This document shows, one piece after another, positions 27,190 to 38,762 of a DNA stretch of 64,000 nucleotides. The stretch is taken from assembly GCF_016735515.1 (NCBI RefSeq), contig NZ_JAERQZ010000001.1:2282746-2346745 (forward strand). The letters are read 5' to 3'. A program made the translations under genes and the position numbers. Origin of the DNA: Piscinibacter sp. HJYY11 (GTDB taxonomy: Bacteria > Pseudomonadota > Gammaproteobacteria > Burkholderiales > Burkholderiaceae_C). Below the pieces are notes generated by a model that was given only the letters and a program-made list of their open reading frames with translations, was not told the DNA's origin and did not search any database. How positions within the stretch are numbered: position 1 is the first letter of the stretch; every line of letters begins with the position of its first letter.

Positions 27190-28776
27190 TCAGCGCTTCG
27201 GCACGAAGACGAAATCGCCCGCCTCGTGCCCCGCAAAGCGGATCGGCGCGTACTGCGGCTTCTGCTGGATGCGCAGCCGCTGCGCACGCAGGCTGAAGCG
27301 GGCCGAGACCGAGTCGAACAGCCGGCGTGTCTCGATCGGCTCGCGCACCGCGTCGAGCACGTCGAGCAGGCTGCCCGCAAAGAGCGAGTTGCGCCCCGCC
27401 CCGCCGTCGACCACCGGCTCCAGGCCGCCCGAGGTCATCGCCACCCGCGCGCGCAGCTGCGAGATCGCGCGCAGCGCATCCCAGTGGCGCTCGCCCACGA
27501 GGTCGGCGTCGGCCACCGGCAGCGCGGTGCGCGCCATCGTGCCCGAGTAGCACGAGTCGGCGATCACCAGCACCTGGCGCACGCCCAGCGCGTTGATCTG
27601 GTCGGTGACGTCGACCACCGAGATCCAGTTGCTGCGGTTGTCTTTCTCGCCGTCGACCGGCACCCAGTAGCCGCGCTGCGTGGTCTCCTCGATGTCGCCA
27701 TGGCCGGCGTAGAAGACGAGCAGGTTGTCTTCGGGCTTCACCTTCGCGCGCAGCGCGTTGAAGGCGGCGAAGGTCTCGCGGCGCGAGACGTCGGTGATCA
27801 GGGTGACCTCGAAGCCGTAGCGCTGCTCCAGCATGCGCTTCAGGTCCTGCGCGTCGTTGACCGGGTTGTTGAGCCTGGGCCAGTGGCGGTAGGCCTGGTT
27901 GGCGATCAGCAGCGCGTGGTAGCGCGCGTTGGGCAGGCCGTGGTTGAGCTTGGTGGCCGGCGGGTTGGCGCCGCGCGGCACGGCGCGGAAGCTCAGCGTC
28001 GCCTGGCCGCCCTGCCGGTCGGTGGCGGTGAAGCGTGCGTCGGCGCCGCCCGGCGGCACCTCGATCTCGGTGCGGAAGAGCCCTTGCGAATCGACCGCCA
28101 GCGGCTTGTTGTTGAACACCAGCTGCCGCACGCCGGCCTCGGTGTTCACCTTGCCGCGGATCTCGCGCCGCTCGCCCTGGCCGCCCAGCGGCACGAGCGG
28201 CGCGGCACCATCGGCGCCCGGCGTGGGCACCACCACCACCGGGTCGACCACGTGGATGGTGATGCGCCCCGGCTCGCTGCCCTGCCCGCTCGCCTGGCGG
28301 AAGAGCCGTGCGGCCAGCACCGGGTCGCGCTTCACGCCGAGCCCGCGCTCGTGCAGCGAGGCGAGGTTGATCATGGCGCGGCTGTCGCCCTGGGCCACCG
28401 CCTTGGCGTACCAGGTGGCGGCGGTGGCCGGGTCGGCCACGGTGCCGATGCCGCGCTCGTACATCTCGCCCACCTGCGTCTGCGCTTCGGCATTGCCCTG
28501 CTGGGCGAACGGCAGCCAGATCGCGAGCGCACGCGCCGGGTCCTTGGCGGCGAGTGCGAACTCGCCACCGGCTTGCGCACATTCATGCGCCGGCAGCTTC
28601 TGCGGCCGGCGCGCCGAGAGCGAGGTGGCGAAGTTGCCGAGCTGCCGCACCTGCCCGGGCAGCAGGCAGTCGACGATCATTAGCTGCTCTTCGCTCAGGT
28701 TGGCCGGCAGCGGCGCGGGCCCGCCCGCACAGGCCGCGAGGGCCAGCGCGCTCAGCGTCAGCAGCCGGCGAACCAT
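27190..28776 (-). CDS. Caspase-like (C14) lipoprotein with Sel1 repeats
   Basis: A protein of 528 residues. The lipobox-like leader ends LALAAC, so Cys16 is probably acylated. Sel1/TPR-like repeats lie at about 85-165 (WLPFAQQGNAEAQTQVG, WYAKAVAQGDSRAMINLA), then a beta-rich linker, then a peptidase C14 domain at about 280-500: NARYHALLIANQAY start, catalytic His in VFYAGHGDIEE and catalytic Cys in VIADSCYSG. Such orthocaspases cleave after basic residues in some bacteria. Predicted location is the periplasmic face of a membrane. The gene begins 2 bases after the stop of the outer-membrane barrel gene and ends flush against the GntR stop. Confidence 0.86.
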   Translation of the reverse strand: MVRRLLTLSALALAACAGGPAPLPANLSEEQLMIVDCLLPGQVRQLGNFATSLSARRPQKLPAHECAQAGGEFALAAKDPARALAIWLPFAQQGNAEAQTQVGEMYERGIGTVADPATAATWYAKAVAQGDSRAMINLASLHERGLGVKRDPVLAARLFRQASGQGSEPGRITIHVVDPVVVVPTPGADGAAPLVPLGGQGERREIRGKVNTEAGVRQLVFNNKPLAVDSQGLFRTEIEVPPGGADARFTATDRQGGQATLSFRAVPRGANPPATKLNHGLPNARYHALLIANQAYRHWPRLNNPVNDAQDLKRMLEQRYGFEVTLITDVSRRETFAAFNALRAKVKPEDNLLVFYAGHGDIEETTQRGYWVPVDGEKDNRSNWISVVDVTDQINALGVRQVLVIADSCYSGTMARTALPVADADLVGERHWDALRAISQLRARVAMTSGGLEPVVDGGAGRNSLFAGSLLDVLDAVREPIETRRLFDSVSARFSLRAQRLRIQQKPQYAPIRFAGHEAGDFVFVPKR

Positions 28777-28778
28777 CC

Positions 28779-29855
28779 TCAGATCTCGAACTTGAGGCCG
28801 AGGCCGACCCGCGTTTCCTGCAGGTCGTTGGACCCTCGCCGGTGCGACACGTCGACGAAGCTGCTGATGCCGCGGGTGAGCTGCAGCACCACGCCCGCCG
28901 CCAGGCCGATGGAGCTGCGGCTCTCGGCGCTGTCGGGGTCGAGCTCGCGGGTCAGGCCGTTGTTGTTCGAGCCGATCACGGGGTCGGCATCGCGCCACAG
29001 GCGCTGCCGCCAGGTCACGCGCCCATAGGGCGTGAGCGTGCCGAAGCGCATGCTGATCGGCTGCTGCAGCTGTGCGCTGATCACGCTCGCGAGCACCCGC
29101 TGCTTCTGTTCCCCGACGGTGAAGCCCACGGTGCCGTTGTCGACGTTGGCCGGGTCCGACAGGTCCTGGTAGATCGCCGCCAGCGGCTTGGTGCGGGTGT
29201 CGGTGAACTCGAGCCCGGCCTGCGGCACGAGCGCACGCGGGCCGAAGCGCCAGATGCGGCTCGCGCTCACCCACAGGCCCCAGGCGTTGCTGACGTTCTC
29301 GCCGGTGAACTGGTCGGTGTCGTTGCTGATGCGGCGCGTCTCGAGCTGCGTGCGCATGAAGGAGAACGCGCCGTCGATGGCGATCGCATCGCGGGTGAAG
29401 TAGCTGAGCGAGGCCGCGAGCGAGGTGCTGCGCGTGTCGACCGTGGTGTCGCTGCGGATCACGTTCGGCCCGCAGTTGGTGAAGTCGAATTCCGTCTGCT
29501 GACGCGAGAGCTTGCCCTTGGACACGTTGACGATGCCGCCGAGCACCCACTGTGGCGAGAGCACACGGTCGACCGCGAGGCTCACGCCGAAGTTGCGCAC
29601 CTTGAGCGGCCCGCGCTCGAAGCGCAGGTTGGACGGTGGGCCACCGGGGCCACCGGCCGCTTCGAGCGGCGCATCGCCCACCACCTGCGGCGCGGCCGCC
29701 TCGTTGTTGCGGATGCGCCGGTCCTGCTCTTCGGCGGCGGCGCAGTCGTCACGGCGCTTGTCGTCGGGGCATGGCGGTGACGTGGTGCCCTGGGCCTGCG
29801 CGAGCGCACAGGTAACGAGAAAAGCCAGTGGCGGGATGCTTGAGCGCAGCGACAT
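28779..29855 (-). CDS. Outer-membrane beta-barrel protein, unknown
   Basis: A protein of 358 residues with a signal peptide (PPLAFLVTCALAQAQ) and an acidic, Cys-containing leader region (CPDDKRRDDCAAAEEQ). From about residue 75 alternating strands suggest an autotransporter/OmpA-like barrel ending in VGLGLKFEI, with a C-terminal aromatic/hydrophobic pattern typical of outer-membrane proteins. No passenger domain is present. A strong AGGAGGT site precedes ATG 29855. The caspase-like lipoprotein gene follows after 2 bases, so the two probably act at the same envelope site. Confidence 0.7.
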   Translation of the reverse strand: MSLRSSIPPLAFLVTCALAQAQGTTSPPCPDDKRRDDCAAAEEQDRRIRNNEAAAPQVVGDAPLEAAGGPGGPPSNLRFERGPLKVRNFGVSLAVDRVLSPQWVLGGIVNVSKGKLSRQQTEFDFTNCGPNVIRSDTTVDTRSTSLAASLSYFTRDAIAIDGAFSFMRTQLETRRISNDTDQFTGENVSNAWGLWVSASRIWRFGPRALVPQAGLEFTDTRTKPLAAIYQDLSDPANVDNGTVGFTVGEQKQRVLASVISAQLQQPISMRFGTLTPYGRVTWRQRLWRDADPVIGSNNNGLTRELDPDSAESRSSIGLAAGVVLQLTRGISSFVDVSHRRGSNDLQETRVGLGLKFEI

Positions 29856-29913
29856 GGGGGCACCTCCTGATCTGCGCGGAGCTTAGCGCCGCGCCGGCGC
29901 GCCATGATGGCTT

Positions 29914-31296
29914 TCACCCCCCCAGGGCGGCCGAATGTGACCTTCGTCCAGACACCGCGGCCCGTCCCGGCGGCAGCTCCTGCGTGACCACCAGCCCGCG
30001 CCGCAGGTGCGCGAGGTGCAGCCTGACGTTGACCCACAGCATCACCGCCCCCAGTTCCACCGCCAGCAGCAGGTGCAGCATGGCCTCGGCCGCCGGCACC
30101 TTGCCCGCGGCCTGCGCCGTGGTGAGCACGCCCGTGATGACCCAGGGCTGCCGCCCCGATTCGCAGACGATCCAGCCGGCCTCGATGGCCAGCCACGGCA
30201 GGGGCAGCGCGGCCACGCAGGCGAAGAGCACCACACGCCCGCCCAGCCGGTGCGGCTCGGGCGTTCGCCAGAGCACGAGCAGCATCAGCAGCGTCATCAG
30301 CCCCCAGGCCACGAGCATCACGCGGAACGACCAGAACACCAGGCCGACGTTGGGCAGCCCCGCCTTCGAGTCCCTCGCCAGTGACTTCAGCCCTTGCAGC
30401 CGCACTTCGCTCGTGTCGACCACCCAGCCGAGCGCGCCGGGCACGGCGAGCTCGAAGCGGTTGAGCTGCGCGGCCGTGTCGGGCAACGCGGCGACGAGGA
30501 AGTCGGCGCTGCGGCCGTCGGTCTCCCACAGCGCCTCGATGGCGGCAAACTTCATCGGCTGGTAGCGCACCAGCCGCTCGCCGCTCCAGTGCCCGGACAG
30601 CGCGGTGACCCCGAGCGAGACGAGGCAGAACACCGCCGCAGCCCGCAGGCCTGCGCGCGCCTCGTCGACGTGCCGCTGCCGCAGGCGGAACCACGCACAG
30701 ACTGCCAGCACGAACATGCCCGCGAGCACCCACGCACCGGCGATGGTGTGCAGCACCTTGGGCACGACCAGCGGGTGGCCTGCCAGGTCCATCACCGACG
30801 CGATGCGCGCCTTCCCGCCCACGAACTCGGCGCCCTCGGGCCACTGCATCCAGGCGTTGATCATCAGGATGGCGGTCGACTGCACCACCAGCACCACGGC
30901 GAGCGCCGTGCTGGCGAGAAGGTGCCACACGGGCTTCAGGTGCCAGCCGAGCGCCACCACCGCCACCAGCGTGAACATGACCGGCGCCACCTGCGCCTCG
31001 AACGCAAACACCGGCCCCACCACGCCCTGCACCACGTGCGCATAGCCGGCCCAGTGCAGCTCGATCTGCGAGCGCAGCGGGTAGCCGGTGAGCACCCCGC
31101 AGATGAAATTGAGGACGAAGGGCCACGAGAGGAAGCGCGCCACCGTGCGCAGCGCCGGCCGCCCGGTCATCAGCGACCAGCCCTCGAAGGCGGCCATCAG
31201 CGCCGCGAGCCCGATGGTCAGCGGCACGAAGAGGAAGTGGTAGGCCGCGGTGAAGCCGAAGAGAAGCCGCGAGGCGTCGACGTCCGAGTACTGCAT
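29914..31296 (-). CDS. Cytochrome bd oxidase subunit I-like, orphan and divergent
   Basis: A protein of 460 residues with about nine membrane helices. CydA features are clear: SRLLFGFTAAYHFLFVP with the N-terminal haem His20, a second His in PKVLHTIAGAW, the quinol-site Lys and Glu in QPMKFAAIEALWE, FWSFRVM, and the ESGRQPWVITGVL motif. The Q-loop is short. The first of the two adjacent conserved Glu is kept (FAFEAQ), but the second, about eight residues on, appears replaced by a hydrophobic residue. No cydB or cydX lies beside it. It follows the 996-residue di-haem protein gene after a terminator. Oxidase function without subunit II is uncertain. Confidence 0.82.
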   Translation of the reverse strand: MQYSDVDASRLLFGFTAAYHFLFVPLTIGLAALMAAFEGWSLMTGRPALRTVARFLSWPFVLNFICGVLTGYPLRSQIELHWAGYAHVVQGVVGPVFAFEAQVAPVMFTLVAVVALGWHLKPVWHLLASTALAVVLVVQSTAILMINAWMQWPEGAEFVGGKARIASVMDLAGHPLVVPKVLHTIAGAWVLAGMFVLAVCAWFRLRQRHVDEARAGLRAAAVFCLVSLGVTALSGHWSGERLVRYQPMKFAAIEALWETDGRSADFLVAALPDTAAQLNRFELAVPGALGWVVDTSEVRLQGLKSLARDSKAGLPNVGLVFWSFRVMLVAWGLMTLLMLLVLWRTPEPHRLGGRVVLFACVAALPLPWLAIEAGWIVCESGRQPWVITGVLTTAQAAGKVPAAEAMLHLLLAVELGAVMLWVNVRLHLAHLRRGLVVTQELPPGRAAVSGRRSHSAALGG

Positions 31297-31312
31297 GGCG
31301 GATGAGGGAATG

Positions 31313-31350
31313 AAAAAAGCGGCGGCAGGCCCAGCAGGCCCGACCGCCGC
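31313..31350 (-). terminator. Rho-independent terminator after the 996-residue gene
   Basis: On the minus strand a GCGGCGG/CCGCCGC stem (plus strand 31319-31325 and 31344-31350) with a structured GC-rich loop is followed directly by six T (A-run at 31313-31318 on the plus strand). It ends the transcript of the propeller/cytochrome gene and lies just upstream of the cytochrome bd subunit gene. Confidence 0.85.
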
Positions 31351-31381
31351 GAGGGGTTGAGGTCAGAGGATCAGGAGCGCA

Positions 31382-34372
<2,991 letters not shown>

Positions 34373-34538
34373 GCCTTGTCTCCTCTAGCTGCAACAAAGG
34401 CGCGGACGGTATCGCCCGAGGGGCCCGCGGATCAACGTTCAAAAGGGTGGGCCGCCACCCGCCATCGCCTCGGGGCTCCACCTAATAGGCGTTGCCCGGG
34501 GTGAGGCCTAGATTTCGCGGCGACCCACGAAGGAACAG
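34373..34538. promoter_or_regulatory. Divergent intergenic region
   Basis: 166 bases between the leftward propeller/cytochrome gene and the rightward MalT-like regulator. The ribosome-binding site AGGAG for the left gene is near 34380 and AAGGA for the right gene near 34530. Promoters are expected but none was clear enough to place. Confidence 0.4.
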
Positions 34539-37280
34539 GTGCGAGCGTCGATGCAGGCTGCTGCTGAGTTGTTGCCAAGCCAGTGGCCGGGACACCCGCC
34601 CGTGTGCGGCGCCAACCTGCGCCCGATGCTGCTGCCCGCCTCGGCCGTGCGCCGCGATGCGCTGGTGTCGCGCATCGATGCCGCCTCGCGCGCGCGCCTG
34701 CTCGCCGTGGTGGCCCCGGCCGGCTCGGGAAAGACCACGTCGCTCGCGCAGTGGCACGACAGCGTGCGCGGCGAGCGACAGGTGGCCTGGCTGTCGCTCG
34801 ATGCGCTCGTCGTCGGGCAGGGCCGTGTTTTCACCTACCTGCATGCGGCGCTGCAGGCCGCCGGCGTGGCGCTGCCCGATGCGCTGCCCACCGCCGACTC
34901 GCTGGGCGTCGCGATGCTGCTCGACACGCTCGACCGCGCACCGCAGGGCTTGTGCATCGTGATCGACGGCTTCGAAGCCTTGCACGAGAACGGACACGAG
35001 CAGGGCCAGGGCCTGATCCGCGCCGTCGAATACCTCGTGCTCAACTCGCCTGCCCACGTGCACTGGATCGTGGCGAGCCGCTGCGCGCCAGGCCTGTGCG
35101 TGAGCCAGCTGCAACTCAGCGACCAGTGCGAGGTGCTCGGCGCGCGTGACCTCGCGTTCAACGCGCAGGAACTCGCCGCGCTGGCCCACACCCTGCACCG
35201 CCGCACGCTCTCCGAGACTGAGATCGCGAGCGTGATGGCCAGCACCGAAGGCTGGTGCGCCGGCGCGAAGCTCGCGTTCCGCGCGCTCGGCTCGCAGGCG
35301 CAGGCCAGCGCCGACACCTTCAACGGCGCCCACCGCAGCGTGGTGCGCTACTTCGACGAAGTGCTGTTGAGCGACCTGCCCGCCGAGACACAGCGCCTCT
35401 TGGTGCGCTGTGCCATCGTCGACCGGCTCAACGGCGCGCTATGCAACGCGCTCACCGGCGACGAGGGCGGCTATGCGCTGCTCGACCGGCTGGAGCAGTC
35501 GGAGTTCTTCCTCATCCCGCTCGACGAGCAGCGCCAGTGGTACCGGCTGCACGCGCTGCTGCTCGGCTATGCGCGCGACCGGCTCGCGCGCGAAGAGGCC
35601 GACGCCATCCCGTCGCTGCACCAGAAGGCGAGCCGCTGGTTTCTCGCACACGGCCTGAAGGACGAAGCGCTCCAGCACGCGCTGGCCTCGAACGACCGCG
35701 CCTGGCTGGTGGAGGCGATGGACACCTGCGCCGTCGACTGGATCCGCGAAGGCGACCCGCTGGTGGTCATGCGCTGGCTCGCGCACCTGAGCAGCGACGA
35801 GATCGTGAGCCGCGACGAGATCTGCTGCGCCTACATCCTGAGCCTGGTGCTGGCGCACCGGCTGGTGGAGGCGCGGCGCATCCTCTACCTCGCGCGCAAC
35901 CACCCGGGGCGCGAGCACAACGAGGTGGTGCAGTACCGCTTCCGCGTGCTGCACCGGTTGATCTGCGGTGATGTGTTCGGCAAGCAGGAGTCGGTGGAGG
36001 GCTACCTCGAAGGCGACCAGATGCCCGACCCCTTCTTCACCGGCATCCTCATCGCTGCCCAGGCCACCAGCCTGCTCGGCCGCAACCAGTTCGACGAAGC
36101 GCGCCGCATGGCCCTGCGCGCACGAGACATCGGCGTGCGTTGCGTCACGCCCTACCTCACCAGCCACACCGAGACACTGCTCTGTGCCGCCGAGTACCAG
36201 CAGGGCAACCTGCGCAGCGCCGCACGCATCTCGGCACGCAACTACGCCGCGCTCAAGAGCGCACCGCACTCGCCCGCGTGGGTCAACGCCGCCGTCACGC
36301 TCGCCTGCGCGCGCTACGAGCGCGGCCGCCTCGACGGCGCACGCGCCCTGCTGCTGGAGCTGATCCCCCACGTGGCGATGTGCTCCACGCCCTGGGTGTA
36401 CTGCGCCGCCCACGTGGTGCTGGCGCGGCTGAAGGCGATGGAAGGCCGCTTCGACGACGCGATCGAGCTGCTCGACGTGGCGCACAGCGTGCTCGACGAC
36501 GTGGGCCACCCGCGCTACCTCGCCGAGATCTGCTACGAGAAGGTGCGGCTCGGGCTGGAGTCGAACGACGTGTCGCTGGCCGACACCACGGCCGCGGGCT
36601 TCGGCCTGCGCGAGCGCGAAGGCCATGGCGAATGGTCGGCCCCGCGCCGCTACGAGGAGGCCTGGGCGCGCTGCGGCTTTGCGACCGCACTGCTCGCGAT
36701 GCAGGGTGGCGAGCACGATCGCGCACGGGCGCTGCTGCAGGTGATCCGCGACAGCGCCGACGGGGCCGGTCGCGTGGCGCGGCGCATGTCGCTCGACTTC
36801 GCGCTCGCGGTGTGCCACTGGAGCGCGGGGCGCGACAAGCTGGCCTACGAGGTGCTCCAGCGCAGCCTCACGCAGGACCACAAGGCCGGGTACTCGCGCG
36901 CGGTGTTCGATGACGTGCCGAGGTTCTCGACCTTCATCCGCTCGGCGTTTGCGGCAGGCAAGCTGGAGATCGCGCTGCCGGCCAAGCCGTTCCGCCAGTG
37001 GCTGGGGCTGGCGGCGCTGGCGCCGGCGTCGTCCCCGCAGGCGCATCAGGTGGCGGGTGCTGTGGCGCCTGCCGTGCCGGCACGCGAGCCGCTGACCGAC
37101 CGGGAGCTGGAGGTGCTGCAGCTGCTCTCGAAGGGGCTGTGCAACAAGTCCATCAGCCGGGCATCGGGCATGGCGCTCAACACCATCAAGTGGCACCTGC
37201 GCAATCTCTACATGAAGCTCGACGCCACGAGCCGCACCAGCGCCGTGGCCCGGGGGCGGGAATTGCAGCTGGTCGAGTGA
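34539..37280 (+). CDS. MalT/LAL-type LuxR regulator
   Basis: A large ATP-dependent regulator of 913 residues. Walker A VAPAGSGKTTSLAQW lies near residue 60 and the NB-ARC/STAND core follows (LCIVIDGFEAL as Walker B, WIVASR). A helical TPR-like sensor region runs from about 350 to 830, and the C-terminal LuxR helix-turn-helix is LTDRELEVLQLLSKGLCNKS with TIKWHLRNLYMKL. GTG 34539 has AAGGA 5 bases upstream; ATG 34551 is an alternative. Family members bind an inducer and ATP before activating a nearby promoter, which here would be the divergent propeller/cytochrome gene. The inducer is unknown. Confidence 0.9.
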   Translation: MRASMQAAAELLPSQWPGHPPVCGANLRPMLLPASAVRRDALVSRIDAASRARLLAVVAPAGSGKTTSLAQWHDSVRGERQVAWLSLDALVVGQGRVFTYLHAALQAAGVALPDALPTADSLGVAMLLDTLDRAPQGLCIVIDGFEALHENGHEQGQGLIRAVEYLVLNSPAHVHWIVASRCAPGLCVSQLQLSDQCEVLGARDLAFNAQELAALAHTLHRRTLSETEIASVMASTEGWCAGAKLAFRALGSQAQASADTFNGAHRSVVRYFDEVLLSDLPAETQRLLVRCAIVDRLNGALCNALTGDEGGYALLDRLEQSEFFLIPLDEQRQWYRLHALLLGYARDRLAREEADAIPSLHQKASRWFLAHGLKDEALQHALASNDRAWLVEAMDTCAVDWIREGDPLVVMRWLAHLSSDEIVSRDEICCAYILSLVLAHRLVEARRILYLARNHPGREHNEVVQYRFRVLHRLICGDVFGKQESVEGYLEGDQMPDPFFTGILIAAQATSLLGRNQFDEARRMALRARDIGVRCVTPYLTSHTETLLCAAEYQQGNLRSAARISARNYAALKSAPHSPAWVNAAVTLACARYERGRLDGARALLLELIPHVAMCSTPWVYCAAHVVLARLKAMEGRFDDAIELLDVAHSVLDDVGHPRYLAEICYEKVRLGLESNDVSLADTTAAGFGLREREGHGEWSAPRRYEEAWARCGFATALLAMQGGEHDRARALLQVIRDSADGAGRVARRMSLDFALAVCHWSAGRDKLAYEVLQRSLTQDHKAGYSRAVFDDVPRFSTFIRSAFAAGKLEIALPAKPFRQWLGLAALAPASSPQAHQVAGAVAPAVPAREPLTDRELEVLQLLSKGLCNKSISRASGMALNTIKWHLRNLYMKLDATSRTSAVARGRELQLVE

Positions 37281-37814
37281 GGCGGTGCGCGTAACGCTTG
37301 CCGCTTGGGCGTCCACAGAAGCTGTGGAAAAGGCTGTGGGCAAGTGGCATGGGCACACCCCGCGGGCGGGCCGCGGCGGGCTCGGCCTTTGAACTGCCCC
37401 TCGATCAGGCACGAGCGCGGCACGTGGCTTGCCGCCAGAGGCTTGAACGCCTTCGGCGCTCACCCCTCTTTTCAGGTGCCGCGTCAGCCATGCAGCCGTC
37501 CACTTCCGGAACGACCGCCTTTCAGGAGTCCGACTTCGCCAGCGTGGAGCCCGGTCAGCGCCGTGCGCTGACCGACTCGCTCAACGCCTTGAGCGAACAG
37601 GTGCGACTCGCCGATGCGGCGCTGCAAAGCACGGCGGTCCTCACCCCCGAGGCCGCGCTGCCACCGCCGGGCACCGATGCCGCGCCGCAACCCGGCCCAT
37701 GACCCGTGAGCCTGTCACAAGCGTTCACATCAGGGTCAAGGTCCCGTGGCTACCATCCCCCGCCCAGAGGCGAGCCACGAGCTGGCCCACGGGCCCATCG
37801 GGCGCTGACCCGAG
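37281..37814. other. Sparse region between two regulators
   Basis: 534 bases between the MalT-like and the autoinducer-type LuxR genes. It holds one weak small ORF (37490-37702) and a perfect short inverted repeat TCCACAG/CTGTGGA at 37312-37328 just after the MalT-like stop; no T-run follows. Nothing else was recognised. Confidence 0.4.
37490..37702 (+). CDS. Possible small protein, 70 aa
   Basis: A candidate ORF starting MQPSTSGTTAFQESDFASVE with a helical middle (QRRALTDSLNALSEQVRLAD) and a Pro/Ala-rich tail. The frame is open back to 37298, but that part looks like untranslated DNA. The ribosome-binding site is weak. No family is recognised. It could be a real small regulator-associated protein or a chance ORF. 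Confidence 0.3.
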   Translation: MQPSTSGTTAFQESDFASVEPGQRRALTDSLNALSEQVRLADAALQSTAVLTPEAALPPPGTDAAPQPGP

Positions 37815-38750
37815 ATGCCTGACCACCGTTGGGAGACCGTTCTGAAGCCCTCGATCGCGACCGCCACCGGCCCAGCCTTGCCTGCGCCGATGAGCTTGCC
37901 GACAGAGATTGCGTGCCCGACCACCGATGCCGGTGGCCCGCAGGTGCTGCTGCATCAGGAACCCGTCTTCCGGGCACCCCGGCGCGCCAAGGTGCCCACC
38001 CAGCCTTCGCTGCTGCAGGCACTCATCGGGGCCGAGAGCGCCGACGAGCGCCGCCGGATCGTCACCACGCTGCTGCACGTGCTCGGCTTCGAATGGCTGG
38101 GCTACGGCCGCTTCGCCAACCGCAGCGAGCCCGGCACGCCGGTGAGCTTCTGCACCACGTATGTCGACTCGCACTGGGCCGAGCGCTACTTCGGCGCGCG
38201 CCACTACGAGGTCGACCCGCGTCTGCCGCGCGCGCTGCAATCCTGCCTGCCGGTCGTGTGGACGCTGGACCACCTGCTCGCCCTTGCGCAGCCGGACGAC
38301 GGCCGCCTGCAGCGCTTCGTCGACGAGCTCGGCGACACCGGCATGCGCAGCGGCGTGATCCTCGCGCTGCCCGGCGCCACGCACACCGACCGCCAGATCG
38401 TGAGCCTGCTTTCGCGCACGCCTGGCAGCGGCTGGATGGGAGACGGCCTGCTGGGCCAGGTGCTCACGCTCGCGTTGTGCCTGCACGAGTTCTACACCCG
38501 CTACGCCGCCCCGCCCGAACCGGCCAGCAACCCGGTGGCGAGCCCACGGTCGGCCGGGGCGGGGCTCACCCCGCTGCAGCGCGAGATCCTCGCGTGCGTG
38601 TCGCAGGGGCTGGGCGACAAGGCCATCGCCGCGAGGCTCGGCATCGGCCTGCACAACGTCGACTACCACATGCGACAACTGCGCAAGCGCTTCGGCGTGC
38701 GCAACCGCGTGCAGTTGCTGCAGGCGATGCAGAGCGACGACGCTCTCTGA
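37815..38750 (+). CDS. LuxR-family receptor-regulator (autoinducer-binding type)
   Basis: A protein of 311 residues: an N-terminal autoinducer-binding domain (about 65-235) and a C-terminal LuxR helix-turn-helix (LTPLQREILACVSQGLGDKA, then VDYHMRQLRKRFGV). Ligand-pocket residues of the AHL family are present: W and Y in FEWLGYGRF, D and P in YEVDPRL, W in VVWTLDHL and G in GMRSGV. The N-terminus is longer than usual; ATG 37890 is a possible shorter start. There is no luxI homologue in the window, so it is a solo receptor here. It converges with a paralogue 12 bases away. Confidence 0.85.
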   Translation: MPDHRWETVLKPSIATATGPALPAPMSLPTEIACPTTDAGGPQVLLHQEPVFRAPRRAKVPTQPSLLQALIGAESADERRRIVTTLLHVLGFEWLGYGRFANRSEPGTPVSFCTTYVDSHWAERYFGARHYEVDPRLPRALQSCLPVVWTLDHLLALAQPDDGRLQRFVDELGDTGMRSGVILALPGATHTDRQIVSLLSRTPGSGWMGDGLLGQVLTLALCLHEFYTRYAAPPEPASNPVASPRSAGAGLTPLQREILACVSQGLGDKAIAARLGIGLHNVDYHMRQLRKRFGVRNRVQLLQAMQSDDAL

Positions 38751-38762
38751 GCCCCGCGCGCC

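Noticed and set aside
37312..37328. TCCACAG/CTGTGGA inverted repeat after the MalT-like gene, thought of as a terminator or DnaA-box cluster
   Set aside because: Stem of 7 bp with no T-run, and the CTGTGG copies do not fit a DnaA box. No origin genes are near.
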